From Linyphia triangularis (taxonomy: Eukaryota > Arthropoda > Arachnida > Araneae > Linyphiidae), in NCBI GenBank assembly GCA_963978545.1, contig OZ021732.1, positions 64,363,214-64,427,213 of the forward strand: a stretch of 64,000 nt of DNA. The letters are read 5' to 3'. Position numbers and translations under genes: made by a program. Position 1 is the stretch's first letter, and every line of letters starts with the position of its first letter. This document shows, in pieces, positions 53,601 to 61,535 of the stretch. Below the pieces are notes generated by a model. It was given only the letters and a program-made list of their open reading frames with translations. It was not told the DNA's origin and made no database searches.

Positions 53601-56600
53601 CTCGAAAAATGCCTAGGATGAACTCTGATGAAAGTGTAGCATTCGGTCATTTTTCTTTTTTTTCCCCTTCATTTTTTTTTTTTTTTTTTGCTTGCTTGCT
53701 TTTATCCATGTTTTGGAATGTCCTGATTTCTAAAAAGTGGTCTGAAAAAATGTGTGTGTATGTGGTCAGCATAACTCAAGAACAAATTGACATTGCTGCC
53801 AACTTGTACAGATTATATGTACGATGTACGGAATTCTATTATTTTGTACAGTTGTATGAGAGCAAAAAAAAAATCGAATGGAATTCACTGTGTTTTTCGT
53901 TTCCCCCCCCCCCCCCAACTGTTTATTTTGTATTTTTTAAGTCGCCAATGAACCAAAACAATTTTCCAAAAGTTGCTGCATCAGTGCATGCAATTGGCAT
54001 TATTTCTATATTGCAATCATAAGTATTGATGCTATTTGACTTTTCATGAGACATAGGAATACAAATATTTGTTTTGTAAAAATTGTACTACTGTCAAACC
54101 CTGTTAACTTATTCGTTTAACATGAAATTCCGGTTAACGTGAACAATTTCGGCAACCCCATCGATTTTGCGTTAACAGGGTTTGACTGTAATTTGAAAAT
54201 GCCAATGTTAGCAGTTATGAATTGACCTACGATGTTTAAATTTGGTGTTCGGGTTAGTGATGGCCATTGCACCTACCATTAATGTTTTCGTCAAAATCGC
54301 GCCTGCACCTAAGGTTGAAATCATGGAAGTCATGTTTTTCAGGAATTGCTAAAAAATGGCTCTAAAGATATTGAGTAAAGTCTGAGCTAATGTCTCTTAA
54401 GGTGTTCTAAACTTCCCCACCCCCAAAATTCCCATAGAAATGTGATAAAAGCGTAAAAAGTTAAAAAACGAGTGCCTTTGAGCTCAGGGGTAGAGCTCTC
54501 TACCCCTGAGCATCGCCCATCAATGATTTTTTTTCTTTCTGTTTCATGCACAAGAAAGGACAATGTAATCTCTCTTGAATTACATTGCTAATTTTGCCAT
54601 TTAGGCCTTTTTTTTTTTGACTGTGTAATGATTATTGCAAAAATAGCGCCAAACTGGCCAGTTTAATTTAAATGAGTGAAAATTTGAAAACGGTAAAGAA
54701 CACCATATCAGATTTTAATTCAATGACCAATATTATAGTATAATCGAAAGTTATGCGATGTTCCGCATCCCTAGTGTTACAGCAAAATCTTTGGGTACCC
54801 CATACTTAGTGTTAGCATGTTTAAATGAATTAGTAATCTCATATTAGAACTATATACAGGTTTTTAATCTAAATTTGTATTTGATTGATTCGTCTTGTTA
54901 ACTAAAGCTGAATGGTTTTGGCATGCAAAATTATTTTTTATTTGCAGCTTTTTCTTTATCTAACATAATCTAATTATCATTTTTCAGGTATATGTATTCT
55001 GGTCGAAGTTGTCATGATGCTTCCAGAGGAAAAGTTTCATCTAGAGTTTGTGACACAGTGGAGGATGGTATTTCACACAGGTATGTAAGAATAACATGTT
55101 AGTCAAGATGAAACTTAGACTGTGTAGACGTGTTTGTTCTAGAAATTCTTACAAAACCCTAATGCATAACATCAGAGACATTTAACTTTCACACGATGAT
55201 TTTGCACTCATGTTTCACAATTTTTGTTGTTAAATTGTTTGTGATAAGTTTTGTTGTGTATGGATATAAGTTGTAGATATTCTTTTAAAAGTAGATATTC
55301 TTTCATTTTTTTATTTTTTTTTATTTTTTATATTCATGTAATTGCAGGGCTGCCTCAGGCGACTAAAGAGATTATTTTCGAGGCAAGGCTACTATGGCGA
55401 CTTTTTCTACAAAATTGGCCTAAAGCTACCTTTTCAGCTAATATTGATACTTTTTGAAATATTCGGCGACTATTTTTGGAAAAAAAATCGTATTTTTATT
55501 TACAAGTAAAAATGCGGGGGAAACGTAAATTTGGTCATAGCATCAAAAGTAGGCGGTCTCTGTTCTTTTTTTCTGTGACTTCCACCAATGATGTCGCTGA
55601 ATCTTATCTTAAGAGGATTGAACTTTTTTTTTTTTCCAAGAGAACTTTTGTTTTCTGCTTTTAATTGTTCTGTAGTGAATCACTGTAACCTTTGTGATGC
55701 TTTCAGAAGGTACATTAACGATGTTCGCAGAGTTTGCCAAAATGCGTGAAATCTGCGTAAACATGCATTAAAAATCAATTTCACCCAACAGAATTAACCT
55801 CCTGTGTGAATTCACTCATCAGCACATCATGGTTAAATTTTAAAAATAATTCTTCATTTTATATAATCAGCAATCATCCTAGTCGTTTTTCAAAGGGCGG
55901 CGTTACCTTCCTGCCTTTTTCTTTTGAAAATAGTGTCCTTTTCTGAAAAAATACAAATATATTAATTTATTTTGCAACGGAATCCAATATACCGGTCACC
56001 CCCTTTGAAATCGCCAGTTATGCATGTGCATGATCGTTTCACTCGCTAAATGATTAATTGCTATAAAGCAATTAATCATTTAGCTAGTGAAACGATCTTA
56101 TGCTTACACAGCAACGAACTTTTCAGCGAGTGAAGCGAGCATGTTATTGAATATTATTTTATTAATTTTTTACAAAGTTACTTCTAACAGGTTTAGAGCT
56201 GTGAAATTTTCAACACAAGTAGTTTTAGCCTGCTAATTAGACTTTTGATAAACGATGCAAAAATTTTATGTAGTTTTTTTACTTTTGTTAATTTTTTAGG
56301 AACTGACTTCTAGTAGATATACAGCTCTAAAATTTTCACAAGAATTTAAGGATACTATTTTTTGCATCTGAGGCTACTAAAGCAAATATTTTCAATGCTA
56401 TTAAGCTGTGGCAGCCCTGTAATTGATAAGTTAGCTTGTGAGTGTTGCTAAAAAGTTTTCCTAATCCTCTCTCTCTCTCTTTTTTTTAGAAAACAGAGTA
56501 AGAAATCATCATCTGGAGACAGTGGAGCTTCAAGTAATGAAATGACAATCATCGGCTACAGCTTCGGCCGTGATTCTGTGCCTTATAAGACTAAACTTTC

Positions 56601-57452
56601 TGGAAAAAATATTACTCTTAGGCAATTCAAAACACATCTCAATAAGAGAGGAAATTATAGGTAATATAGTTTGTATTTTGTAAATTTTTTGACAAATGCC
56701 CTGTAAATTTGCTTAATCTATGTACATGTTGTGTATTTTTACTATAAAATGTTTGAGGAAAATGTTTGTGATACTCAAAAACATGAAAGAAAAACATTAA
56801 CCCATAAGAACAAAGTTTCACTATAAACCATTTATATATATCCAATTTTTATGTGCGATTACAACTTGTTTAGACAATTTTGAGCTCGCATAGAGTTATC
56901 CCAACATTTTACCACTCCAAAGAAAACATCCACTCGTGCTGTTGGCTAACTTTTTTTTGTCCTCAAGACATGCATTGTTATCACCTGTGACTCTATCTGC
57001 AATAAGAAACAAAATCAAAGTTAATACAAATTATATGGAAAATAAAGTGTTAATTAAGCTTTTACACCTTAAACTGATAAGGTTTCCTAAATAATTAGAT
57101 TAGTTTTGTTCAATTAAAAACTAAATGAATTAGTGCTATATCTCTTTTATTTGGTTTAGATCAATTATTTGATACAAAATAGCAATCAGAAAAATTATAT
57201 TTTAGTTTGTATATACTTCCAGTCACGTTGAGATGTACTAGTATCTGACTTTTCAGCGATATTCTTTTTTTTCTCCTTATGCCAAAACTTTTTCTTTGCA
57301 GGTATTTTTTCAAACGCTTAAATGATGACTTTGGTACAAAGGTTGTACTGGATGAAGTGACAGATGACTATGAAATTCTTCCACTTTGGGAGGGCAAGGT
57401 TTTCTGCGTCATCGAAGCCATGGATGATGGCACATTGATGAACGACGATTGA
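25491..57452 (+). CDS. Axin: Axin, complete gene in 11 coding exons (805 aa)
   Basis: Axin is the scaffold of the cytoplasmic destruction complex that brings APC, GSK3, CK1 and beta-catenin together, and it polymerises through its DIX domain. Exons join in frame as 25491-26239, 29948-30085, 30993-31110, 31369-31530, 31884-32192, 45642-45886, 46171-46260, 48970-49161, 54988-55080, 56490-56660 and 57302-57452, all GT-AG, totalling 2418 nt with the stop. Visible landmarks: tankyrase-type motif RPPAVGKE at 16-23; RGS about 75-197; conserved LPTLHE at about 209-214; serine-rich stretch 265-296; GSK3-binding helix about 353-372; beta-catenin helix 416-428 followed by TP and SP sites; DIX about 717-798. 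Length is close to vertebrate Axin1 (about 860 aa). An in-frame stop at 25464 makes 25491 the first usable ATG. Intron 5 is 13.4 kb and full of transposons. The assignment is near certain; whether it is the only Axin in this genome cannot be seen. Confidence 0.96.
26240..29947. other. Axin intron 1: AT-rich, no inserted gene seen
   Basis: Bounded by gtaagt and tatag. It holds T and A runs and a fragment at 27035-27110 with CCCCGATTATCTGAATCGA and TATCTGGGGTG, like a worn pogo-type element. No coding relic. Confidence 0.7.
29948..30085 (+). CDS. Axin: Axin coding exon 2: serine-rich linker
   Basis: Acceptor ...tatag at 29947, donor gtaagt at 30086; phase 2 in and phase 2 out. It encodes residues 250-295 and part of 296. 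It contains ARDSELQSLSSG and MSLTDTSV, which line up with the conserved [24 protein letters not shown] stretch C-terminal to RGS in other Axins. Confidence 0.93.
30305..30728. mobile_element. CAG-ended nonautonomous element in Axin intron 2
   Basis: Tips CAGTGTTGCCACA and TGTGGCCACCCTG are inverted copies with three mismatches. TAATA flanks at 30300-30304 and 30729-30733. The left end has tandem units of about 28 bp (GTCAGGGAACTTTCTGATTC); the right end carries CAGGGAATT and CAGGGAACT in the same, not inverted, orientation. No ORF. Confidence 0.8.
30993..31110 (+). CDS. Axin: Axin coding exon 3
   Basis: Acceptor with a long pyrimidine run ends at 30992; donor gtgagt at 31111. Entering phase 2 and leaving phase 0, it adds residues up to 335, a Lys/Asn/Ser-rich basic linker with no recognisable domain. 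Support is the open frame, both splice sites and phase agreement with its neighbours. Confidence 0.88.
31369..31530 (+). CDS. Axin: Axin coding exon 4: GSK3-binding helix
   Basis: A phase-0 exon of 54 codons (residues 336-389), acceptor ...ttttag at 31368 and donor gtaatt at 31531. EPATFAAILTERLLKVQEE (352-370) aligns with the amphipathic GSK3-interaction helix of Axin (EPQKFAEELIHRLEAVQ in the human protein). A charged Lys/Glu-rich coil follows, as in homologues. Confidence 0.94.
31884..32192 (+). CDS. Axin: Axin coding exon 5: beta-catenin-binding helix
   Basis: A phase-0 exon of 103 codons (residues 390-492), acceptor ccttttccag at 31883 and donor gtaagt at 32193. AILDNHISMVFAETP (416-430) keeps the ILxxHxxxV pattern of the helix that packs on beta-catenin armadillo repeats. 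Thr429-Pro and Ser433-Pro next to it are candidate proline-directed phosphosites, as in other Axins. The rest is low complexity and Ser/Pro/Cys-rich. Confidence 0.95.
33338..33447 (+). pseudogene. Decayed first exon of a SWIM/YqaJ-type gene
   Basis: In one frame it reads HISNLPKIDALIVGFF, then after a 1-nt frame slip SSEFYSAEFRNVKTF, ending at donor gtaagt (33448) in the same phase as the open exon at 61294-61421. The pattern LPKxD...FF...F..AE...VK is, from memory, the N-terminal block of arthropod proteins that later carry a SWIM zinc finger and a YqaJ-like nuclease domain; only the N-terminal block is seen here. A stop precedes it and the frame is broken. Confidence 0.5.
33903..34346. mobile_element. 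piggyBac-like MITE with TTAA ends
   Basis: Begins TTAACCCTTTATCTACTG and ends CAGTAATTAAAGGTTAA, inverted with small differences, with TTAA at both borders. Near the right end TGCGGTCTGTCAGACCGCA forms a 7-bp stem. No transposase. It sits inside element G. Confidence 0.65.
35609..35935 (-). pseudogene. hAT transposase C-terminal dimerisation fragment, ZMYM1-like
   Basis: 108 codons open. ELYKIMLFIPMSSSTSERAF then SSLKFLKCYLRNTIGQNRL and LAVLYIEK match the hAT dimerisation region of ZMYM1-like proteins (SERSFS.L..IKtyLRst..qerL..La.L.I). The DNA-binding and catalytic parts are not recoverable upstream, so this is a fragment. The initiator Met is arbitrary. Confidence 0.85.
36195..36262 (+). 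mobile_element. 3' half of SINE family B inside a hAT element
   Basis: It shares GGTCGTTGAGCGTACAAACC and the preceding GACATAAAATTA with the family B copy at 17.8 kb and ends in a CCAACTAACCA tail. The tRNA-like head is missing. Confidence 0.6.
38921..40610. mobile_element. CAGGG-ended element with 6-bp TSD
   Basis: Tips CAGGGGTTCC and GGGAGCCCTG; CTTATG at 38915-38920 and 40611-40616. Removing the element and one copy of the repeat restores the host relic reading HLWYLSQELV. Both ends carry CTGCTCCAA motifs in the same orientation. The core is a tandem array; a T run and a C run sit near 39019 and 40442. No transposase. Confidence 0.9.
39748..40335 (+). repeat. Tandem repeat of about 166 bp, 3.5 units
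   Basis: Units start with ATATTTACG at about 39748, 39913, 40079 and 40245. Each holds GCTATTGCCGAGATTTGCGA and ACGATATTACTGGGATTTTG. Similar degraded words extend left to about 39060. Confidence 0.85.
41105..41828. other. Intronic AT-rich sequence, nothing recognised
   Basis: Between the relic and the R3 repeat; only short unassigned open frames. Confidence 0.5.
41829..42497. repeat. Dispersed repeat R3 with internal duplication
   Basis: Opens AACTAGCTGTACCC...CACGCTTCGCTGTGG and closes CATTTTTATATATATAGAT, a frame seen in repeats of many invertebrate genomes. An internal unit of about 127 bp (GACTGATGAAAAAAATAG to CAACATAACATTTTTAT) is present twice in tandem, at about 42224-42350 and 42356-42485, almost identical. 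Class not determined. Confidence 0.7.
43109..45249. mobile_element. pogo/Tigger-like element nested in the hAT-like element
   Basis: CAGTAAAAGCCCGATTATAC at the left pairs with GATAATCAGGCTTTTACT at the right. TA precedes the left tip; the right flank is worn. CCGG(A/T)-type words typical of these elements recur inside. No transposase reading. It contains a SINE at 44080-44260. Confidence 0.75.
44080..44260 (-). mobile_element. tRNA-derived SINE, family A, inside a pogo-like element
   Basis: Reverse-strand full-length copy ending in GCCGACCAAACGG. CTGATATA flanks it at 44072-44079 and 44261-44268. It is the innermost layer of the nest at 42977-45391. Confidence 0.9.
45642..45886 (+). CDS. 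Axin: Axin coding exon 6: Asp/Ser-rich middle region
   Basis: Acceptor ttcttgcag at 45641, donor gtaaga at 45887; phase 0 in, 2 out. It encodes residues 493-573 and part of 574, including an RRAREKLLKSKKL basic helix and a run of Ser. No domain is recognised. It follows the 13.4-kb transposon-filled intron 5; phase and splice sites fit exactly. Confidence 0.9.
46171..46260 (+). CDS. Axin: Axin coding exon 7: WLE motif
   Basis: Acceptor tttttag at 46170, donor gtaaat at 46261; phase 2 in and out. KVTTWLESKRSALEVENER corresponds to the short helical KIMQWIIEGEKEISRHRR block of vertebrate Axin between the beta-catenin site and DIX. TSPVP supplies another Ser-Pro site. Confidence 0.92.
46261..48969. 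other. Axin intron 7
   Basis: Bounded by gtaaat and cttcag. Unique AT-rich DNA, a worn CAGGGAA-type piece at 47270-47350, an (TA)n at 47820 and the element at 48005-48809. Confidence 0.75.
48005..48809. mobile_element. CAGGG-ended element with 6-bp TSD in Axin intron 7
   Basis: Tips CAGGGTTTCCGC and GGCAGAAACCCTG; TCTATG at 47999-48004 and 48810-48815. GGAAAGTCATG motifs lie in the same orientation at both ends. A short internal duplication, AAAATTGGCCATAAATCAT, sits at about 48103 and 48144. No ORF. Confidence 0.9.
48970..49161 (+). CDS. Axin: Axin coding exon 8
   Basis: Acceptor tttcttcag at 48969, donor gtaaga at 49162; phase 2 in and out. Residues 604-668: a Ser/Arg-rich start, a Pro/Gly/Gln/Thr-rich centre, and a helical WDVKRILEDGARIAKMGKSK end that parallels the NPLTQLEEARRRLEEEEKR helix before DIX in human Axin1. 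Confidence 0.9.
49414..52375. mobile_element. Element B: CAGGGCTGCCAC tips, 6-bp TSD
   Basis: Tips CAGGGCTGCCACAGACGACT and AGTCAGTGGCAGCCCTG; CAATTT at 49408-49413 and 52376-52381. Both ends carry GGCTACTAAAGC and CGACTATTTT-type motifs, same orientation. It contains element C. Confidence 0.92.
50113..51792. mobile_element. Element C: CAGGGTGGCTACAG tips, nested in B
   Basis: CAGGGTGGCTACAGAA at the left and TTCTGTAGCTATCCTG at the right are inverted with two mismatches. Flanks TTGAA and TTAAA suggest a worn 5-bp duplication. Related in tip sequence to the element at 30305-30728. Confidence 0.7.
53791..54219. mobile_element. Element D: 6-bp TSD, inserted in R1
   Basis: Tips CATTGCTGCCAAC and GTTAGCAGTTATG (inverted, three mismatches); AATTGA at 53785-53790 and 54220-54225. 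The empty site AACAAATTGACCTACG is present in the other R1 copy near 6436. Confidence 0.85.
54089..54190. mobile_element. pogo/Tigger-like MITE, about 102 bp, inside element D
   Basis: TACTGTCAAACCCTGTTAAC at the left and GTTAACAGGGTTTGACTGTA at the right are inverted with one mismatch and end in TA, the target of Tc1/mariner-class elements. Confidence 0.85.
54988..55080 (+). CDS. Axin: Axin coding exon 9
   Basis: Acceptor tttttcag at 54987, donor gtatgt at 55081; phase 2 in and out. KYMYSGRSCHDASRGK aligns with the KQRYVQEVMRRGRA block that precedes DIX. The exon is short (93 nt) and sits between two transposon-filled introns. Confidence 0.9.
55345..56419. mobile_element. Element B relative in Axin intron 9, 6-bp TSD
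   Basis: Tips CAGGGCTGCCTCAGGCGACT and GCTGTGGCAGCCCTG; TAATTG at 55339-55344 and 56420-56425. Same-orientation GGCGACTATTTTT and GGCTACTAAAGC motifs at both ends, as in element B. It also holds a 30-bp-arm hairpin (56032-56097) and repeat words shared with 63.2-63.9 kb. Confidence 0.92.
56032..56097. repeat. Near-perfect hairpin with 30-bp arms
   Basis: Arms GATCGTTTCACTCGCTAAAT... and its complement differ at one base; the loop is TATAAA. The stem includes GATTAATTGC next to the loop. Confidence 0.95.
56490..56660 (+). CDS. Axin: Axin coding exon 10: DIX domain, first half
   Basis: Acceptor after a CT-repeat and T run ends at 56489; donor gtaata at 56661; phase 2 in and out. From Met717 it reads MTIIGYSFGRDSVPYKTKL and then NITLRQFKTHLNKRGNYR, matching beta strands 1-2 and the helix of the DIX fold, which drives Axin and Dishevelled polymerisation. 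Confidence 0.96.
57302..57452 (+). CDS. Axin: Axin coding exon 11: DIX domain, second half, and stop
   Basis: Acceptor ttctttgcag at 57301; TGA at 57450-57452. RYFFKRLNDDFGTKVVLDEV, then EILPLWEGKVFCVIEAMDD, completes DIX with the conserved YYFKK.S.EF and VLPVFEEKIIGKVE positions. An acidic tail of about 8 residues extends past the usual DIX end. Confidence 0.96.
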
Positions 57453-59025
57453 ATGGCCCAATCGATCATCTGGCATCAAACTGAAATCAGCACTGAAAAT
57501 GCTGTTCTATCACGAAAGTTCTCCCAGGATATGAGAAGGAAAAATTGCCAAATATTTATGAGAATAGTGAGACAAAAATAGGAGCTTATCCTTAACTTTT
57601 GGAACCATACAACTGACTTATCAAGTGCCCTGGACTCCCCATACTGAGGAGTGTTCATTGTGGTCGTGTTTGGATAGTGAAGATTGCAGTCCCTGGAAGG
57701 TTTAATTGAAATATAAAGCTCAAGAGCAAAAATTATTGAAAGTAGCGGAACCAAAAGAAACCTAATATTTCCAACATTATTGTACTTCATAAACTTATTT
57801 GTTATTGTTTTTTCAAGTTTTTCCAAAGTCCTACAAAAAGCAATTTTTATTTACTGGATTTGATAGTGATTTCTTAATATTATATATATATATATTAGCT
57901 AAAAACAATATAGAAAATAGAGTTAAAATGTCATTTAAAAAGCTAGTTATTTGTACAAGCTTTGTTTATTACTTTCAGTTTTTGATAGCAATATATATAA
58001 CCAGGGTCATGTCCATGAATTCAAATCTAACTTTTGGTGATTTTTAAGCATAGTGCTATGCACCTGATGAGCTTTTGTGATGCATTCATCAGAAAATAAT
58101 ATTAAAACGTCTTAATTTTTTCTTTAAAAAAAAAAAAACAACTGTTAATAACAAAATTAGTTATTTAAAAATATAGGCTAATAAAACAAGGCCTAGCGAA
58201 AGTATTTATTTAACAAGAATGACTTTCTCCTTTGTAAAATGTTTTCTTCCTTTGTCCTTTCCTTCCTTTGTCCCTTTTCTTTCCATCTGTCCTTCTTTGT
58301 AAAATTCATTTTCATTACTAATTGTTTTGTTGAATAACATTTAACTTTGTAATTAACTAGGTGATTTAAGGATCTTATACTTTTTTTTTTCTTATGACAC
58401 TCAGATAATTATATGGCTGCATGTTTTTTTTAATTATTATTTTTATTATACTATATTCAAAATCTAATTTGTATTGGTGCTCAAATATTTTTAAAAGTAC
58501 AAAACATTCTTATACTGTACTATTTTAATTTGCTGTACAAAGCATTCTGTTTTAGAATGTTTTACCCATTTTTTTTTGCTGAAATGTGTTAGAAATATGC
58601 AATTATTCTGAATTTTTTAAAAAAAAATTTGATTCTTGAAAAATAGACTAAAGGAGTTGCTTTGACAGTTCAGTTGAATGTCTCTCATCTGCAATTTATT
58701 TTTTACTGTGCAAACTGTATTATAATCATTTTATGATCAATTTCGTACATGTATGATAAAGGCTGTGTGGGGAGGTGCTCGATATTTCTACTTATGGCTT
58801 TTAGTCCAGCTTTTCTCGTGTTACTAGTCGTAGTATAAAGTACAATGTTGCTATACAGAGATGTTTATTTATTGATGTATAAATCTATTGAATGTTTTGT
58901 CTACCTGTGGCAACATTGCAGCTTTGAGCAGATAAATATATTTATTTTGAAATGTATTGCTAATGTGTTCCGAACAATTTTAAATTTTAGTTTGTATGTT
59001 GTGTGTGTTTGTAGCAAAAAATTTA

Positions 59026-59031
59026 AATAAA
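59026..59031 (+). terminator. AATAAA poly(A) signal, proximal candidate
   Basis: AATAAA follows a GT-rich stretch about 1.57 kb after the Axin stop. Confidence 0.4.
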
Positions 59032-59871
59032 AGCGTATTTCATTTGGACGTATTTGAAATTTATTCGCTTAAGAATTTAATATTGGCAGGTAATGGTCAT
59101 AATACTGAAAATAGGAAACTTAAAATATTTTTTTAGAACTTGTATCTAAATTGTTGGTGGTTTATTGAAATAGAGGTGCTTACACAGCTACTAAACCTCT
59201 CATCTGAATGATCATGAAATGTTCCCCTTCCTCCACATTTAAAAAGTTTCCTACAAAAATGTGACATTGCTTTTTTTAGGATGCAAAAGATTTTTTTTCT
59301 CTAGAAGCAGTGATTTTCCATACAACAACAGCATTGACTTTAGTATTCATATCTGAAAATAATGTTTTACTTTTATATTATTATTTGTTAGGAGTTTTTT
59401 TTTTTTTTTAACTGATATGGTTTAAGTCTTTGTTACTTCTCCTAGATATCATACTGGCTTTTCATATTTTGTAATTTTCTCCTCTTTAATTCTAAATAGT
59501 TTTAGAAAAAATAGATTCAGCATTTATAAAATTACCACCATAAATCTGTTGATTTTAGCCTTTTATATTGTTTTTAGTTACAAAATGAACATATATAAAA
59601 CAAAATGAACATATATAAAACATCTCAACCGTTGACACCCCACACAAATTTTATCTGTCAAGTACTTTTTAGATGTGTATTGTGTGTCCTTTTATTTGCA
59701 ATTGTTATGCAGGGCTATTCATTTTATGTTTTTCAATTGATACCTGTAACTTGTGTTGTCCTGTAAATATTTTTTAAATGCTTTATATAAATATTTTAGT
59801 ACATAGGTTTTAAATCAAGAAAGTGTGAAGATATTTTTATTAAACCATATCATGTAATTATTGAACTTGTA

Positions 59872-59877
59872 AATAAA
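59872..59877 (+). terminator. AATAAA poly(A) signal, middle candidate
   Basis: AATAAA with a T/G-rich downstream element (tttgattttgtatgc). Confidence 0.4.
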
Positions 59878-60123
59878 ATTTTGATTTTGTATGCAGTATG
59901 TTTCAATTTAGAATGGATATTTTTAAACACTACTCATAATTTTTCAGTCATTCACATTATTTCAATTTTGTCATACAACTTCCAAATTTTGCTAAATTTT
60001 CTTATTTGAAGAATGGTCTTTAGTTTTTATTGAATACTAAGACATTGAGCGCCACATGTATTTTTAAGGAAATCCCGGTCAGGCCATGCACTGCTTAGAA
60101 GCGCTTGTATTGTACAATCCTGT

Positions 60124-60133
60124 AATAAATAAA
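60124..60133 (+). terminator. Overlapping AATAAATAAA poly(A) signals, distal candidate
   Basis: Two overlapping AATAAA hexamers; the unique 3' UTR-like sequence stops shortly after. Confidence 0.45.
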
Positions 60134-60140
60134 TTTTCAG

Positions 60141-61293
60141 TAATTACTTAAAACAATGTACATTTTTTTGTTTTATATATTTTACACTGTCGGTCACCGG
60201 TGACTGACACAGCCTAAACGGAAAGTTCAGTGTCAGTCTCGCATGACTCACATGGCACTCTACTATTAATAAAAAATTTACAATTAAATTGATTTTCTGC
60301 GAGATAAATTTCTTAAGCGTATTTGCAAATAATGGATAACCGAGGCCTTCCCACCTGGACATCCCTAGATTTCAAGTTCAGACATTTTTATTCAAGGGGA
60401 TTAGTTAACTTTTCGTTTACTCCCTTGGACTTTTGTTAAAAAAATATCTCATCTGATTAACCAAGTTTTATCATCTCTTTGAAAATGTTTCTGTCTTGCA
60501 CATCTTCCTTTTGTTGTTAAATGAATGAAATTTGTCAAAAGAGAAAATGTTAAATTTAAAAGCTAAAATCTTTTTGAAAAGATAAAAGGATACTTGCATC
60601 GATACATGTATGCCGAGTAGCATGAAATAGCTTTATAAGGTTAAAGTATCGATACTAATAAAATTATTTATCCTTGTTGAAATGTTATATTCTGTCAAAC
60701 ACGGAATGTCTGCCGAAATATCTCTTATAAATATAAACCATTCCTAAAATAGTAATTGAAATAAATGGAATATGATATCTAAATTAAATAGCATTCAATT
60801 AAAAATGCCATATCTTTAGCTTTTAGTCAACAGATGGCGCCAAGTAACGGTGGTAATTTGTATTAAAATTCTTTTAGATACTACTGTAGTAGAAACCTAT
60901 TTAAAATAATAAGATCCATAAAATTTAATATTTCTTATGTGCAATTAAAACTTATCGAGCGGAGTTGGACAAGCGAATGAAATTGATTTATAAAGAATTT
61001 CTTTCTGATTCTAAATACCCAAATAAAAGTTCTTTAAAAAAAATAGTTATTTAAATATTAAGAAAAGAAAATGAGCAAAAAAACCTCAAATGCGATCTGC
61101 TCAAAACGGGCCGATTTTGAGTATGACGTCAAGAGCAGCGAAAGATTCGGTGAAGTTCGCTCCGTTGTTATGGTGAGGTTTCTACCACAAAGTGTCAGCT
61201 ATATACTCTGTGGTTTCTACTTAGTAATTGCTATTTCTCAAATATTTTTGGTAACCTATTTTGTAGGTATTTGTTTTTTATTTAATTGCAAAA
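60141..61293. other. Axin 3' flank; CRE-like site before the next exon
   Basis: AT-rich. ACAGATGGCGCCAAG at 60831 and TGACGTCA near 61126 are the only notable sites. The 61071-61153 open stretch ends ATGgtgagg and could be a 5' exon; evidence is weak. Confidence 0.35.
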
Positions 61294-61421
61294 ATGGAAC
61301 CTGGTTTTGTAAGACACCAATCGGACAATTTGCCAAAAATTGACACGACAATGATGGCTGTCTATTTCAGCAAGAATATGGATTTTGTAACAGCGGAAAC
61401 CTGTGGCGTAAAAGCCAATAG
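61294..61421 (+). CDS. First coding exon of a SWIM/YqaJ-type protein (partial)
   Basis: ATG at 61294 opens 42 codons and ends at donor gtaaga (61422) in phase 2. It reads MEPGFVRHQSDNLPKID then MMAVYFSKNMDFVTAETCGV. The pattern LPKID..M...F......F..AE..GVKA.R is, from memory, the N-terminal block of arthropod proteins that continue with a SWIM zinc finger and a YqaJ-like nuclease domain; no such downstream exon is visible before the window end, so the assignment rests on this block alone. The exon is intact, unlike its relative at 33338-33447. The rest may lie beyond the window or be lost. Function unknown. Confidence 0.5.
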
Positions 61422-61535
61422 GTAAGATTCCTTGCTTTAATTAACTTGAATGGTTTTGTTGTGGTTGGAATAAAAAGTTTGGTGGGGAAATATCGGTATT
61501 TTTTCGTTAAAGGGGGCCGTTGTCAATATCCAAGT

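Larger units (their letters stand above)
49295..53627. mobile_element. Element A: 15-bp perfect TIR, 7-bp TSD
   Basis: CAGAGTTCATCCTAG (49295-49309) and CTAGGATGAACTCTG (53613-53627) are perfect inverted copies. ATGAAAG flanks at 49288-49294 and 53628-53634. AAAAAGGGCA...GGGC motifs recur in the same orientation at both ends. Without B it is about 1.4 kb. No ORF. A partial relative lies at 14560-15478. Confidence 0.92.
49266..54780. repeat. Second R1 repeat copy, split
   Basis: Left stub 49266-49294 (ACTTTCAATTACATAGGG), resumed at 53635 (TGTAGCATTCGGTCA) and continuing to about 54780 (GTTATGCGATGTTCCGC), matching 6285-6985 block by block. Confidence 0.75.
49162..54987. other. Axin intron 8: nested insertion stack
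   Basis: Bounded by gtaaga and tttcag. It holds an R1 repeat copy interrupted by element A, itself interrupted by B, itself interrupted by C; R1 is also interrupted by D, which contains a pogo-like MITE. Confidence 0.85.
57453..60140 (+). other. Axin 3' UTR, probable extent
   Basis: Non-repetitive AT-rich sequence follows the TGA without a transposon signature up to about 60.14 kb. Several polyadenylation signals lie in it, so the mRNA may have alternative 3' ends. The end point is inferred from the last AATAAA cluster. Confidence 0.55.

Noticed and set aside
53609..54022. 137-codon open frame (+)
   Set aside because: Crosses the border between repeat R1 and element D and includes Phe and Pro runs from T and C tracts.
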